From NCBI RefSeq assembly GCF_021295335.1, contig NZ_JAIWOT010000001.1, positions 809,001-873,000 on the forward strand: a stretch of DNA of 64,000 nucleotides, written 5' to 3'. The notes under the pieces were generated by a model. The model was given only the letters and a program-made list of their open reading frames with translations. It did no database searches and was not told the DNA's origin. The DNA comes from Komagataeibacter sp. FNDCF1. GTDB lineage: Bacteria > Pseudomonadota > Alphaproteobacteria > Acetobacterales > Acetobacteraceae. Positions 25,042-33,916 of the stretch are shown here, piece by piece (within the stretch, counting starts at the first letter, position 1; each line of letters opens with the position of its first letter). Made by a program: the position numbers and the translations under genes.

Positions 25042-25045
25042 GTTC

Positions 25046-25138
25046 TGGCGGAGGGGAAGGGATTCGAACCCTCGATACGACTTGACATCGTATAACGGTT
25101 TAGCAAACCGCCGCCTTCAGCCACTCGGCCACCCCTCC
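25046..25138 (-). tRNA. tRNA-Ser(GCU)
   Basis: The reverse strand folds as a class II tRNA: acceptor GGAGGGG (5', ending at 25138) pairs with CCCCTCC, anticodon loop TTGCTAA gives GCU, an extended variable arm is present, and the T-loop is GGTTCGAATCC. The discriminator is G and CCA is encoded (25046-25048). The 3' end points to the integrase side, so the T-arm to CCA segment (25046 to about 25075) is the probable crossover region. A second copy of that segment would be expected at the far end of the element; I saw none in this window. Confidence 0.95.
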
Positions 25139-25152
25139 GCCGAAGAGCGCGC

Positions 25153-25158
25153 ATTATA
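25153..25158 (-). promoter_or_regulatory. candidate -10 box for tRNA-Ser
   Basis: TATAAT on the minus strand, 14 bases before the mature tRNA 5' end. No convincing -35 hexamer is visible, because that region is occupied by a long hairpin arm. Confidence 0.4.
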
Positions 25159-25170
25159 AGTAACACGGCG

Positions 25171-25211
25171 TTTGCAGGGCTGCTTTTAGCCTGTAGCCGC
25201 AGCCCTGCAAA
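25171..25211. terminator. 13-bp hairpin between gatB and tRNA-Ser
   Basis: A perfect stem TTTGCAGGGCTGC / GCAGCCCTGCAAA with a 15-base loop sits just downstream of the gatB stop and upstream of tRNA-Ser. It probably ends gatCAB transcription, although there is no T-run. Confidence 0.5.
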
Positions 25212-25237
25212 GCCCTAAAATGCGCTAGCGTCCGTTT

Positions 25238-26686
25238 TTATAGAACTTTTTTCAAAGCCTCGTTCACCATGGCCGGATTGGCCTTGCCCGCCATGGCTTT
25301 CATCACCTGGCCAACAAAAAAGCCGAACAGCCGGTCCTTGCCACCACGGTATTCTTCCACCTTGTCCGCATTACGGGCCAGCACGTCAGCTACCGCCGCG
25401 TCAATCGCACCCGTGTCGGTGACCTGTTTCAGGCCCTTGCGTTCCACAATGTCAGCCGCACTGTCACCAGTCTCCAGCATGTCCTCAAAAACCTCCTTGG
25501 CAATCTTGCCATTGATGGTCTTGTCAGACACCAGATCCAGCATGCCACCCAGCGCCTGGGCCGAAATCGGGCTGTCGGTAATGGTGCGGCCAGTCCGGTT
25601 GAGTGCGCCAAACAGGTCACCCGTCACCCAGTTGGCGGCAAGGCGCGCATCGCGGCCCTTTGCCACTTCTTCATAATAATCGGCAATGGCCTGCTCAGCC
25701 ACCAGCACGCTGGCGTCATAGCGGGGGATGCCATACTGCCTGACGAAGCGGTCCCGCTTGTCATCGGGCAGTTCGGGCAGGGCACGTTCCAATTCATCCA
25801 CCCAGGCCTGTTCCACCACCAGCGGCAGCAGGTCGGGGTCGGGGAAGTAGCGGTAATCGTGCGCGTCTTCCTTGCTGCGCAGCGAACGGGTTTCGTTGCG
25901 CGACGGATCGAACAGGCGGGTTTCCTGATCGACCTCGCTGCCATTCTCCCATACCTCGATCTGGCGCGTGGCCTCGACCTCGATCGCGTGCATGACGTAG
26001 CGGATGGAGTTGACGTTCTTGATCTCGCAGCGCGTGCGGAACGGTTCGCCCGCCTTGCGCACCGACACGTTCACGTCGGCGCGCATGGACCCTTCCTCCA
26101 TGTTGCCATCGCAGGTGCCAAGGTAGCGCAGGATCTGCCGCAGCTTGCGCAGGTAGGCGCCCGCTTCCTCCGGGCTGCGGATGTCGGGTTCGCTCACGAT
26201 TTCCATAAGCGCGACACCGGCGCGGTTCAGGTCGATAAAGGACCGTGTCGGGTCCTGATCGTGCATGGACTTGCCCGCATCCTGCTCCATATGCAGGCGG
26301 GTGATGCCGATATGGCGCACCGTACCATCAGCCAGTTCGATCTCGACCGTGCCTTCGCCCACGATGGGATGGGTGAACTGGCTGATCTGGTAGCCGGTCG
26401 GCAGGTCGGCATAAAAATAGTTCTTGCGGTCAAATCGGCTTTCCAGATTGATCCGCGCGCGCAAGCCAAGACCCGTACGGATGGCCTGGGCCACGCATTC
26501 CCGGTTAAGCACTGGCAGCATGCCCGGAAAACCGGCATCGACCAGGCTCACATGGGTATTGGGCTCACCACCGTAGGAAGCGGATGCGCCGGAAAACAGC
26601 TTGGAATGGCTGATGACCTGGGCATGCACTTCCAGACCCACCACGATTTCCCACGTGCCGGTCCGGCCTTCGAGTGTGTAGCTCAT
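25238..26686 (-). CDS. gatB: Asp/Glu-tRNA amidotransferase subunit B
   Basis: The 482-residue tRNA-binding and kinase subunit of GatCAB, which phosphorylates misacylated Glu-tRNA(Gln) or Asp-tRNA(Asn) so that it can be amidated. Matches are [59 protein letters not shown] and the C-terminal YqeY-like tail domain ([20 protein letters not shown]). Start ATG 26686 overlaps the gatA stop (ATGA). Third gene of the gatC-gatA-gatB operon. Confidence 0.96.
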   Translation of the reverse strand: MSYTLEGRTGTWEIVVGLEVHAQVISHSKLFSGASASYGGEPNTHVSLVDAGFPGMLPVLNRECVAQAIRTGLGLRARINLESRFDRKNYFYADLPTGYQISQFTHPIVGEGTVEIELADGTVRHIGITRLHMEQDAGKSMHDQDPTRSFIDLNRAGVALMEIVSEPDIRSPEEAGAYLRKLRQILRYLGTCDGNMEEGSMRADVNVSVRKAGEPFRTRCEIKNVNSIRYVMHAIEVEATRQIEVWENGSEVDQETRLFDPSRNETRSLRSKEDAHDYRYFPDPDLLPLVVEQAWVDELERALPELPDDKRDRFVRQYGIPRYDASVLVAEQAIADYYEEVAKGRDARLAANWVTGDLFGALNRTGRTITDSPISAQALGGMLDLVSDKTINGKIAKEVFEDMLETGDSAADIVERKGLKQVTDTGAIDAAVADVLARNADKVEEYRGGKDRLFGFFVGQVMKAMAGKANPAMVNEALKKVL

Positions 26687-28167
26687 TTCGCCACCTCCGC
26701 ACGCAGGGCAGGGCGATGCGTGAAACCTGCCGCCGCTTCCAGCGCGCTGCCCGCAGCCAGAAGCGTTTCCTCGTCAAACGGGCGGCCAATCAGTTGCAGG
26801 CCCAGCGGCAGGCCGGTGGCCCCAAGCCCCACGGGCACGGACATGGCAGGCATGCCCGCCATGGAAGCCGGCACGGTAAAGATATCGTTCAGGTACATCT
26901 GGACCGGATCATCGCTCTGTTCACCCTGCGCGAAGGCAGGCGTGGGGGCCGTAGGGGTCAGCAGCAAATCAACCTGCTGGAAGCTTTCGGTAAAGTCGCG
27001 GCGGATCAGGCTGCGGACCTTCTGCGCCTTCAGGTAATAGGCATCATAGTAGCCTGCCGAAAGCACATAGGTTCCCATCATGATGCGGCGGCGCACCTCG
27101 GGGCCGAATCCCGCGCGGCGGGTGGCTTCGTACATGGCGTCCAGCGTATCGCCCGGAACCCGTTCGCCAAAACGCAGGCCGTCATAACGGGCCAGATTGG
27201 ATGAACATTCGGCTGGGGCCACGATATAATAGGTGGCCAGGCCATATTTTGTGTGGGGCAGGGAGACATCCACGATCTCACACCCCGCCGCCTTCAGCCA
27301 CTCGATGCCCTGCTGCCACGCCGCCTCGATCTCGGTGGACAGGCCCTCGGCACGGTATTCGGCAGGGATGCCCACCTTCAGCCCCTTCAGGCTGCGGCCA
27401 GTGGCGGCGGAATAATCCGGCACATCACAATTCACGCTGGTACTGTCGCGCACATCGAAACCCGCCATGGACTGCAGCAGGATCGCGCAGTCCTGCACGC
27501 TGCGCGCCATGGGACCGGCCTGATCCAGCGAGGAAGCATAGGCAATGGTGCCGAACCGGCTGCACCGGCCATAGGTCGGCTTCAGCCCGACAATACCGCA
27601 ATAGGCGGCGGGCTGGCGGATGGACCCGCCGGTATCGGTGCCGGTCGCTCCCATGGCAAGGCCGGCCGCCACGGCGGCAGCGGACCCGCCCGACGAACCA
27701 CCAGGCACGAGGGCCGCATCATCGCCCTTGCGCTTCCACGGGTTTTCCACCGGGCCGAAGGCGGAGGTGATGTTGGCCGACCCCATGGCGAATTCGTCCA
27801 GGTTGGTCTTGCCCACAAACACCGCGCCATCGCGCAGCAGGTTGGCCGTGACCGTGCTTTCATAGGGGGGGGCGAAGTTCTTCAGGATGTTGCTGGCCGC
27901 CGTGGTCCGCACGCCACTGGTGCAGAACAGGTCCTTGATCCCCAGCGGAATACCGCTCAGGGGCCTTGCCTCGCCCTTCGCCAGTGCTTCATCCGCATGG
28001 GCCGCGGCCTGCAGCGCCGCGTCCGACGTGGTGGTGATGTACGCGTTCAGGCGCGGGTTCAGCGCGGCAATGGCGTCCGTGTGCGCACGCACCAGTTCCA
28101 CGGCGCTGAACTTGCGCGCGCGCAGTCCCGCTGCCGCATCGGCAATCGTCAGTTCGGTCAGGCTCAT
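26683..28167 (-). CDS. gatA: Asp/Glu-tRNA amidotransferase subunit A
   Basis: The 494-residue glutaminase subunit of GatCAB, which frees ammonia from glutamine and channels it to GatB. The amidase Ser-cisSer-Lys triad is visible: Lys in [10 protein letters not shown], Ser in [14 protein letters not shown], Ser in [14 protein letters not shown] used ATG 28167, next to the gatC stop, because the upstream extension to 28251 lies inside gatC and has no family similarity. Confidence 0.96.
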   Translation of the reverse strand: MSLTELTIADAAAGLRARKFSAVELVRAHTDAIAALNPRLNAYITTTSDAALQAAAHADEALAKGEARPLSGIPLGIKDLFCTSGVRTTAASNILKNFAPPYESTVTANLLRDGAVFVGKTNLDEFAMGSANITSAFGPVENPWKRKGDDAALVPGGSSGGSAAAVAAGLAMGATGTDTGGSIRQPAAYCGIVGLKPTYGRCSRFGTIAYASSLDQAGPMARSVQDCAILLQSMAGFDVRDSTSVNCDVPDYSAATGRSLKGLKVGIPAEYRAEGLSTEIEAAWQQGIEWLKAAGCEIVDVSLPHTKYGLATYYIVAPAECSSNLARYDGLRFGERVPGDTLDAMYEATRRAGFGPEVRRRIMMGTYVLSAGYYDAYYLKAQKVRSLIRRDFTESFQQVDLLLTPTAPTPAFAQGEQSDDPVQMYLNDIFTVPASMAGMPAMSVPVGLGATGLPLGLQLIGRPFDEETLLAAGSALEAAAGFTHRPALRAEVAK

Positions 28168-28168
28168 C

Positions 28169-28456
28169 TTATTCAACAACCTTGGGCACGGTGTAGAAGG
28201 GGCCAACGGCATCGGGCGCGTTGGACAGCACGGCGTCGCGGCAGTTGCCATCGGTCACCACGTCATCACGCGTGCGCAGCGCGGCGTGGCCCGTGCCGAC
28301 CATGGGGGCGACCCCTTCGACATCGACCTCGTTCAGCTGCTCGACCCAGCCGAGGATCCCGTTAAGCTCCCCTTGCAGGGCAGGAACATCAGACTCGTCA
28401 ATACCAATCCGTGCCAGTCTGGCAATGCGGCGGACGGTCGCGGGATCAAGCGACAT
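28169..28456 (-). CDS. gatC: Asp/Glu-tRNA amidotransferase subunit C
   Basis: The 95-residue clamp that wraps the GatA-GatB interface. The sequence [40 protein letters not shown], then LRTRDDVV and FYTVPKVVE is the classic GatC pattern. Start at ATG 28456 rather than 28474, because family members begin at this Met. One base separates its stop from gatA. It is divergent from ruvX across 78 bp. Confidence 0.95.
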   Translation of the reverse strand: MSLDPATVRRIARLARIGIDESDVPALQGELNGILGWVEQLNEVDVEGVAPMVGTGHAALRTRDDVVTDGNCRDAVLSNAPDAVGPFYTVPKVVE

Positions 28457-28534
28457 GAAGCAATAACTTTCCATCGTAACAGGGGAAGAATATCCTGCGG
28501 CGCAGGACGACCGCCAAGGAACATACCCCCGACC

Positions 28535-29011
28535 ATGCCCCTGTTCAACATATCCGATCTCCGTGCGCTTCTGCGCCGCGACCAGCGCCTGCTGGGGCTT
28601 GACCCTGGCAAAAAGACAATCGGCGTGGCCCTATCCGATGTCGGGCTGATGCTGGCGTCCCCCCATACGGGACTGAAGCGCGGGAAACTGTCAGTCAATG
28701 CAGCGGAAATCGGCAGGATCGCCCGCGCGCAGGACGTAGGCGGACTGGTGGTGGGCCTGCCGCTATCACTTGATGGCAGCTTTGGCCCGGCGGCCCAGGC
28801 GGCGCGGGACTGGACGCTCAACCTGTCGGACATGACCGGGCTGCCGGCGGCGATGTGGGATGAACGGCTGTCGTCCTCCGCCGTGAACCGCTTCCTGATT
28901 TCGGAGGCCGACATGACCCGGCAGCGCCGGGGCGCGGTGGTGGACCAGATGGCAGCCGCCTACATACTGCAGGCCGCGCTTGATGCCTCCATCCCGCAGG
29001 AACGGACATAG
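28535..29011 (+). CDS. ruvX: RuvX/YqgF family Holliday-junction resolvase-like nuclease
   Basis: A 158-residue RNase H-fold protein. Features: the first acidic strand [48 protein letters not shown] and [16 protein letters not shown] with the final Asp. The family is involved in rRNA 5' end processing and possibly junction resolution. ATG 28535 is the start; the open frame runs much further upstream but only as antisense of gatA/gatC. Confidence 0.93.
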   Translation: MPLFNISDLRALLRRDQRLLGLDPGKKTIGVALSDVGLMLASPHTGLKRGKLSVNAAEIGRIARAQDVGGLVVGLPLSLDGSFGPAAQAARDWTLNLSDMTGLPAAMWDERLSSSAVNRFLISEADMTRQRRGAVVDQMAAAYILQAALDASIPQERT

Positions 29012-29178
29012 ACGGATTTCGAATTCGTGATGGCATGACTGGATTGTGCCAAAACCGGACCCGCCCGGTGCGGGGGCTGCTATGGTCGCCCATGACCACC
29101 GGCGCGCACCGGGAGGCAATCCTTCCCCCCAATGCCTTTTTCCGCCGGACCCATGTTGCATAAACAAGGAAACCGGCC

Positions 29179-30108
29179 ATGCGCCTGCCGCACCTGCATC
29201 TGCCCTATCTGCACGTCCACGTGCATGACCGCCCGCTGGCAGGCGACCCGCACCCGCACAATCCCTTCCACTGGAAGCTGTATTTCTGCGAGGCGATCGC
29301 CACCGCCATCCTCATGATCCTTGGCCTGAGCGCGGTCATCCTGCTGACGGCCCCCGGCAGCCCGCTTTCACCGCCGCTGCTGTATCATCCCTATATCCAG
29401 ACCGCGCTGTGCGGTCTGTGTTTTGGCCTGTCGGGCACCGCCGCGGCCATGACGCCATTTGGCAAGGTCAGCGGGGCGCATATCAATCCGTCGGTGACCC
29501 TTGCGTTCTCGCTGGCCAAGCGGATCGGGGGCGTGGACGCGCTAAACTACATGATCGCGCAGGTCATCGGCGCCTTCCTTGGCACGGCCGTGGTTTATGA
29601 GGCAGGTCGCCTGATTGCATGGTGGGGCAACATGGCGGTGGCCGTGCGGTATGGGGCGACGGTGCCATACGGGCAGATTTCGATCTGGTGGGCGATGTGG
29701 TCGGAAATGTTCGTGACCGCCGCCCTGATCGCCATGCTGTACTGGCTGGCGGCCCACCCGAAATGGAAGTTCATCACGCCATGGTCGGGCGGGCTGTTCT
29801 TTCTGGTCATGAACCCGATCACGGCATGGCTGTCGGGCAACAGCGTCAATTTTGCCCGCACGCTGGCGCCCGCGCTGTTCGCGGGACAGTGGACCGGATT
29901 GTGGATCTATGTAGTGGGGCCGTTTGCCGGGGCGTCGCTGGCTGTCATGGCCATCCGCATGAACCTGCTGGGCAAGCTGCACCTGCTGGAGGCGCGACTG
30001 GTCAATTTTGGCCACCATGGCCGCGTGCCGGGGCTGGATGACCCGCATCGCAAGCTCAACCACCCCGATGACCCCGGCCACGTCCCGCCCGGCGGCGACC
30101 CGGCCTGA
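29179..30108 (+). CDS. MIP-family aquaporin / glycerol channel-like protein
   Basis: A 309-residue channel with six membrane segments (about 40-62, 78-98, 118-140, 168-190, 200-220, 245-268). The two half-helix selectivity motifs are altered: GAHINPSVTL (NPS) and GNSVNFARTLAPAL (NFA) replace the usual NPA pair. The N-terminal 28 residues are unusually His-rich (LHLPYLHVHVHDRP, then HPHNPFH), as is the short C-terminal tail. It lies 133 bp ahead of dihydroxyacetone kinase on the same strand, so glycerol or DHA could be its cargo; water transport is equally possible. Confidence 0.8.
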   Translation: MRLPHLHLPYLHVHVHDRPLAGDPHPHNPFHWKLYFCEAIATAILMILGLSAVILLTAPGSPLSPPLLYHPYIQTALCGLCFGLSGTAAAMTPFGKVSGAHINPSVTLAFSLAKRIGGVDALNYMIAQVIGAFLGTAVVYEAGRLIAWWGNMAVAVRYGATVPYGQISIWWAMWSEMFVTAALIAMLYWLAAHPKWKFITPWSGGLFFLVMNPITAWLSGNSVNFARTLAPALFAGQWTGLWIYVVGPFAGASLAVMAIRMNLLGKLHLLEARLVNFGHHGRVPGLDDPHRKLNHPDDPGHVPPGGDPA

Positions 30109-30241
30109 AGCGGCGTCGGGCTACGTGCCCCGCATCTGGCGCAACCCACTTCTGCCATATTCCGTTGTTCTGCTGGGGCGGCATACGCGGCAATAGTCGC
30201 GGTGGTGTCATGGCCAGCCATGAACCGGCAAGGGAGAAAGC

Positions 30242-31882
30242 ATGATAATGAAGCGTTTTTTCAACACGCGGGAGACAATTGTAACCGAAGCGCTGGACGG
30301 GTTCCTGCGTTCGGCGGCGGGTCGGCACCTGTGCCGGCTCGATGGCTATCCCGATACCTGCGTGATCATGCAGCGCGAGCCGGAACATGGACTGGTTTCG
30401 GTCATTTCCGGGGGGGGATCGGGGCATGAACCCGCCCATGCCGGGTTCGTCGGGCGCGGAATGCTGACAGCCGCCGTATGTGGCGCCCTGTTCGCATCGC
30501 CATGCGTGGATGCAATCGTGGCCGCCATACTTGCCACAACGGGGGAGGCGGGCTGCCTGCTGGTGGTCAAGAACTATACCGGTGACCGGCTGAACTTCGG
30601 CCTTGCCGCCGAACGGGCACGCGCGCTGGGCAAGCAGGTGGAAATGGTGATCGTGGGCGATGACATCGCCCTGCCGGAATCCAGAACCCCGCGCGGTGTC
30701 GCGGGCACGGTACTGGCGCACAAGCTTGCGGGCCATGCCGCGGCACAGGGCTGGCCGCTTGCGCGTGTGGCCGAATTCGTGCGCGACGGGGCGGGGCGCA
30801 TGCGCACCATCGGCATGGCGCTGGAAGACTGCAACCCCTATGAGACGGGCCGCACCAGCCGACTGGCCACCAATGAGGCCGAACTGGGCCTGGGCATCCA
30901 TGGGGAACCGGGCGCGCAGCGCATCGCCGTGGCCCCGGCCAATGATCTCATGCACAAAGTCACCGATACGCTGGAGGCCAGCCTGCCCGCCACAACGGGT
31001 GATACCCGCTTTGCCGTGCTGCTCAACAACCTGGGCTGCGTGCCGGAGGTGGAGATGGCGCTGCTGCTCGAAGCCTTCAGCCACACGCCTCTGGCCCGCC
31101 GTGTCTCGCATGTGATCGGTCCGGCGCCGCTTATGACCGCGCTGGACATGAACGGTTTTTCACTGACCCTGATCGAACTGGATACCGCCATAACCCATGC
31201 GCTGGAAGCCCCGGTCCAGCCACATGCATGGCCGGGCATGGCGCCGCTGGGCAGTCCGGCTGTCATCCCCATGCCCCCCATGCCCGATGCCTTTCCCCAT
31301 CCCGCCAGCACCGACCCTGCCGTAAAGGCGCTGCTGGAACGTGGGGCGCGGATCCTGATCGCGAACGAGGCGCCGCTTAATGAACTGGATGGCAAAATCG
31401 GGGATGGCGATGCCGGTTCCACCTTTGCCGGGGCCGCGCGGGAAATAACCGCGGCGCTGGACCGCCTGCCCATGGCGGACCCGCACCAGCTGATGACAAC
31501 GATCAGCAATATCCTGACCCAGCACGCGGGCGGGTCGAGCGGCGTACTGTTCGCCATCATGTTCTCGGCGGCGGGACGGAGCAGCGCACCCTGGCAGCAG
31601 GCACTGTGCGAGGGACTGGAGCACATGATGGCCTGCGGTGGCGCCAGACCCGGCGACCGCACCATGATTGACGCACTCCATCCCGCCCTGAAGGCCCTGG
31701 CTGAAACCGGCAGCCTGGCCGATGCCGCGCGCGCGGCGCGCGCGGGCGCGAACGCTACGACCACCATGGATACGGCGCGGGCAGGGCGTGCGGCCTACGT
31801 GCCAAGCGAACATGTCCGTAACGTACCTGACCCCGGCGCCGAAGCGGTGGCCCGGCTGCTTGAAGGGCTGGCCAGAGACTGA
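30242..31882 (+). CDS. ATP-dependent dihydroxyacetone kinase, DhaK-DhaL fusion
   Basis: A 546-residue one-chain kinase turning dihydroxyacetone into DHAP. Residues 1-335 are the DhaK substrate domain (VISGGGSGHEPAHAGFVGRG; VVKNYTGDRLNFGLAAERAR; covalent-substrate His in GLGIHGEPGAQR). A Pro-rich linker (about 335-360) leads to the DhaL nucleotide domain (NELDGKIGDGDAGSTF with metal-binding Asp residues; HAGGSSGVLFAIMF). In acetic acid bacteria DHA comes from periplasmic glycerol oxidation, so this is the entry into central metabolism. ATG 30242 has AGGGAG five bases upstream; ATG 30248 is possible. Confidence 0.92.
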   Translation: MIMKRFFNTRETIVTEALDGFLRSAAGRHLCRLDGYPDTCVIMQREPEHGLVSVISGGGSGHEPAHAGFVGRGMLTAAVCGALFASPCVDAIVAAILATTGEAGCLLVVKNYTGDRLNFGLAAERARALGKQVEMVIVGDDIALPESRTPRGVAGTVLAHKLAGHAAAQGWPLARVAEFVRDGAGRMRTIGMALEDCNPYETGRTSRLATNEAELGLGIHGEPGAQRIAVAPANDLMHKVTDTLEASLPATTGDTRFAVLLNNLGCVPEVEMALLLEAFSHTPLARRVSHVIGPAPLMTALDMNGFSLTLIELDTAITHALEAPVQPHAWPGMAPLGSPAVIPMPPMPDAFPHPASTDPAVKALLERGARILIANEAPLNELDGKIGDGDAGSTFAGAAREITAALDRLPMADPHQLMTTISNILTQHAGGSSGVLFAIMFSAAGRSSAPWQQALCEGLEHMMACGGARPGDRTMIDALHPALKALAETGSLADAARAARAGANATTTMDTARAGRAAYVPSEHVRNVPDPGAEAVARLLEGLARD

Positions 31883-31891
31883 ATGACCATA

Positions 31892-31921
31892 CCCGCCCCC
31901 GCAGGGCCATGCGGGGGCGGG
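31892..31921. terminator. GC-rich bidirectional hairpin
   Basis: A 12-bp perfect stem CCCGCCCCCGCA / TGCGGGGGCGGG with a 6-base loop between the converging DHA kinase and phnA genes. There is no T-run. Confidence 0.6.
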
Positions 31922-31943
31922 GCTACAGGCGCTACGTGGCGGT

Positions 31944-32297
31944 TCAGGCCTTGCGGACGAAAGCGGATTTCAGGTTGATCGCGCCAATGCCTGCGATCCT
32001 GCAGGCGATATCATGCCCGTCCGTGCCATCAATCAGCCTGATACCCCTGACCTTGGTGCCACCCTTGATGACCGAGGACGCACCCTTGATCCTGAGATCT
32101 TTGATTACGGTTACGCTATCACCATCAGCCAACACATTGCCGTTGGCATCACGGATTTCATCCGTTCCATCCGCAGGATCGGTCGCGCCGTCCGCTCCGG
32201 GGTTCCATTCATGCCCGCATTCGGGGCACGTCCACAGGGTGCCATCGGGGTAGGTATGGGTGCAGCCACATACGGGGCATTCGGGGTCCGTGCTCAT
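31944..32297 (-). CDS. PhnA/YjdM family zinc-ribbon protein
   Basis: A 117-residue small protein. The N-terminus is a four-Cys zinc ribbon (CPVCGCTHTYPDGTLWTCPECGHEW), and the C-terminal half is the SH3-like PhnA domain (DSVTVIKDLRIKGASSVIKG, GTKVRGIRLID, GHDIACRIAGIGAINLKS). The name comes from the E. coli phosphonate operon but the protein is not a phosphonoacetate hydrolase; function is unknown. ATG 32297 is preferred to 32327 because family members start MS-x-x-P-x-CPxC. Confidence 0.9.
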   Translation of the reverse strand: MSTDPECPVCGCTHTYPDGTLWTCPECGHEWNPGADGATDPADGTDEIRDANGNVLADGDSVTVIKDLRIKGASSVIKGGTKVRGIRLIDGTDGHDIACRIAGIGAINLKSAFVRKA

Positions 32298-32578
32298 GAT
32301 CGTCCTCAACTGGTTGGATCGCTGCACTTACCGCACACGCCACCCGACGCAAAGAACATGGATCATGCCTTACGCGTTTCACCACGGATGCGGCAAATGC
32401 GCCCCATGATAATAACGTCAGGCCCCTTCGGGGTGATGGCACAGGAAATATAATCAGGAACACCGGGCAGGCAGGAGTCTGGCTGCCACCCGCTGTTGCG
32501 GCGGACCCGGTCAGGCTGGTGGTACAAACCGCCTGGTCAGGGATAGCAGCCATATCCGGGCATGCCCGGCCTGTCGGC

Positions 32579-32725
32579 CTATTGCTGTGGTGCAGTACCA
32601 CCATGGGTGCTGATACCCGGTCCACCGCCACCATCCGAACCGCCACCAGCAGGCTTGGGCTTGTCACACCCGGCAAGGCAGCCCAGAACGGCTACGGCAA
32701 ACATCATCCGCGTAAGGTTGTGCAT
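32579..32725 (-). CDS. small Gly-rich lipoprotein
   Basis: A 48-residue protein read by eye. A start ATG at 32725 has a strong GGAGGAGAG upstream (8-base gap). The N-terminus is a lipoprotein signal (MMFAVAVLGCLAGCDK) with lipobox LAGC and Asp after the lipidated Cys, which in proteobacteria would retain it in the inner membrane. The mature part is Gly/Pro-rich (KPKPAGGGSDGGGGPG) and ends in a stop at 32579. No family known. Confidence 0.6.
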   Translation of the reverse strand: MHNLTRMMFAVAVLGCLAGCDKPKPAGGGSDGGGGPGISTHGGTAPQQ

Positions 32726-32923
32726 CGGTTTTCTCTCCTCCAGGTATTCTGGTCCTGCAGGGGACTAAACCGCCTGACCGCTCCACGGTTGCGTGCAAGA
32801 AGAGGGCACCGCTGCAGGAGCAGGGTTACACGCGCCATTTCATGCATGTGTCCGCAGCACCGATAGCGACGCTGGCAGGAAGGATATTCCATCCGGTCGA
32901 TGTCCATGTCACATGTCCAGGTC

Positions 32924-33025
32924 TTAACGGACGGTCTGCTTTCTAAAAAAACGCTCGACCGCCAGCATGCCAAGCAGCAGCGCGACCCCAAAACCTTCGC
33001 GCATATGATAGATGAGGTAACGCAT
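32924..33025 (-). CDS. tiny single-span membrane peptide
   Basis: A 33-residue frame from ATG 33025, with GAGGAGG five bases upstream, to TAA at 32924. The sequence has one hydrophobic segment (GFGVALLLGMLAVERFF) between a tyrosine-containing N-terminus and a basic tail (RKQTVR). Support is the strong ribosome binding site and the sensible membrane topology; there is no homology evidence. Confidence 0.4.
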   Translation of the reverse strand: MRYLIYHMREGFGVALLLGMLAVERFFRKQTVR

Positions 33026-33356
33026 GACGGCCTCCTCTGCTTGCTGGATAGACGGTATAGTGCGGTATCCACCTGCCTGATGGAAGAAAAAACGTCTTTT
33101 TCAGCCATCACGATTCCAGCCGGGCAGCATGCCACCCGACATGGTCCCGACCGCGCAACGCACAATCGGATCGCAGGTTGCGAAGGCCCTGTTCTTCATA
33201 TTTTCAGGAACAATATCATTTGCCGGCCCATGCCTGCCCGTTCGCATGCAGGTTCCATCGAGACCGGAAAACCGCACGAAATTTGTCAAACCGGGACATA
33301 CTGACCTAGTACACCCGCATGCTCTTACATGACACCCAGGGCGCGGGGCACGCGCT
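33026..33356. other. 331-bp intergenic region
   Basis: Between the tiny membrane peptide and the DUF188 gene. It holds a short A/T hairpin-like element (AGAAAAAACGTCTTTTTC, around 33083-33100). The plus-strand frame 32900-33304 that crosses it lacks a ribosome binding site and any family pattern, so I call no gene here. Confidence 0.4.
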
Positions 33357-33851
33357 TTGACCCGGATTTTTATTGATGCGGATGCCTGCCCCGTGCGTGA
33401 CGAGACCTATCGCGTTGCCCTGCGCTACGGGCTGCATACCTTTGTCGTGTCCAACAGCATGATGGCCGTGCCCGACACCCCGCTGGTCGAACGCGTGGTG
33501 GTCACACAGGGCATGGACGTGGCCGATGACTGGATCGCCGAACATGTGGCGACGCATGACATCGTGATTTCCGCTGATATTCCGCTGGCCGCGCGCTGTG
33601 TCGCGCGCGGGGCCAGCGTGCTCGACCCGCGCGGACGCATACTGGATGAGAACGCCATCGGCATGGCGCTGGCGATGCGCAACCTCATGACCGACCTGCG
33701 TGACACGGGGGCCATGACCCAGGGCAGCCGCGGCTTTACCCGCGCTGACCGCTCCTCTTTCCTCTCGGCACTTGATACGGCGGTGGTACGTGCGCGCAGG
33801 CAGGTGGCGGGGCTGGGGCGCAGGCCGCCCTTCATCCCGCCAATCCCATAA
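33357..33851 (+). CDS. YaiI/YqxD family (DUF188) PIN-like protein
   Basis: A 164-residue protein of the UPF0178 family. Characteristic parts are IFIDADACPVRDETYRVALR, TFVVSNSMMAVPDTPLVERV, VVTQGMDVADDWIAEHV, DIVISADIPLAARCVARGAS and GSRGFTRADRSSFLSALD. The fold resembles PIN nucleases with conserved Asp residues, but no activity is established. Start is TTG 33357; the Leu-to-Met start MTRIFIDADACP is where the family normally begins. Confidence 0.92.
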   Translation: MTRIFIDADACPVRDETYRVALRYGLHTFVVSNSMMAVPDTPLVERVVVTQGMDVADDWIAEHVATHDIVISADIPLAARCVARGASVLDPRGRILDENAIGMALAMRNLMTDLRDTGAMTQGSRGFTRADRSSFLSALDTAVVRARRQVAGLGRRPPFIPPIP

Positions 33852-33888
33852 AAAAACGCCGCCCATCCCCCAGGGGAGCAGGCGGCGT
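33850..33888 (-). terminator. intrinsic terminator of pgm
   Basis: Stem ACGCCGCC / GGCGGCGT around a 17-base loop that itself can pair (TCCCC/GGGGA). On the minus strand it is followed by seven Ts, a textbook terminator for pgm, and it starts at the very end of the DUF188 gene. Confidence 0.8.
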
Positions 33889-33916
33889 GTACCCTGTCAT
33901 CAAAAGGGCAGGCAGG

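Noticed and set aside
25859-28365. Long plus-strand open frames antisense to gatB and gatA (for example 25859-27037 and 27253-28365)
   Set aside because: They mirror strongly conserved genes on the other strand and have Arg/His/Gly-rich composition typical of GC-rich shadow frames.
32330-32540. Possible short minus-strand protein ending ...MGRICRIRGETRKA
   Set aside because: Only a rare start codon without ribosome binding site, no recognisable family; could be random open sequence.
32900-33304. Plus-strand open frame of 134 codons
   Set aside because: No ribosome binding site, no family pattern, and it runs antisense to the better-supported 33-aa peptide.
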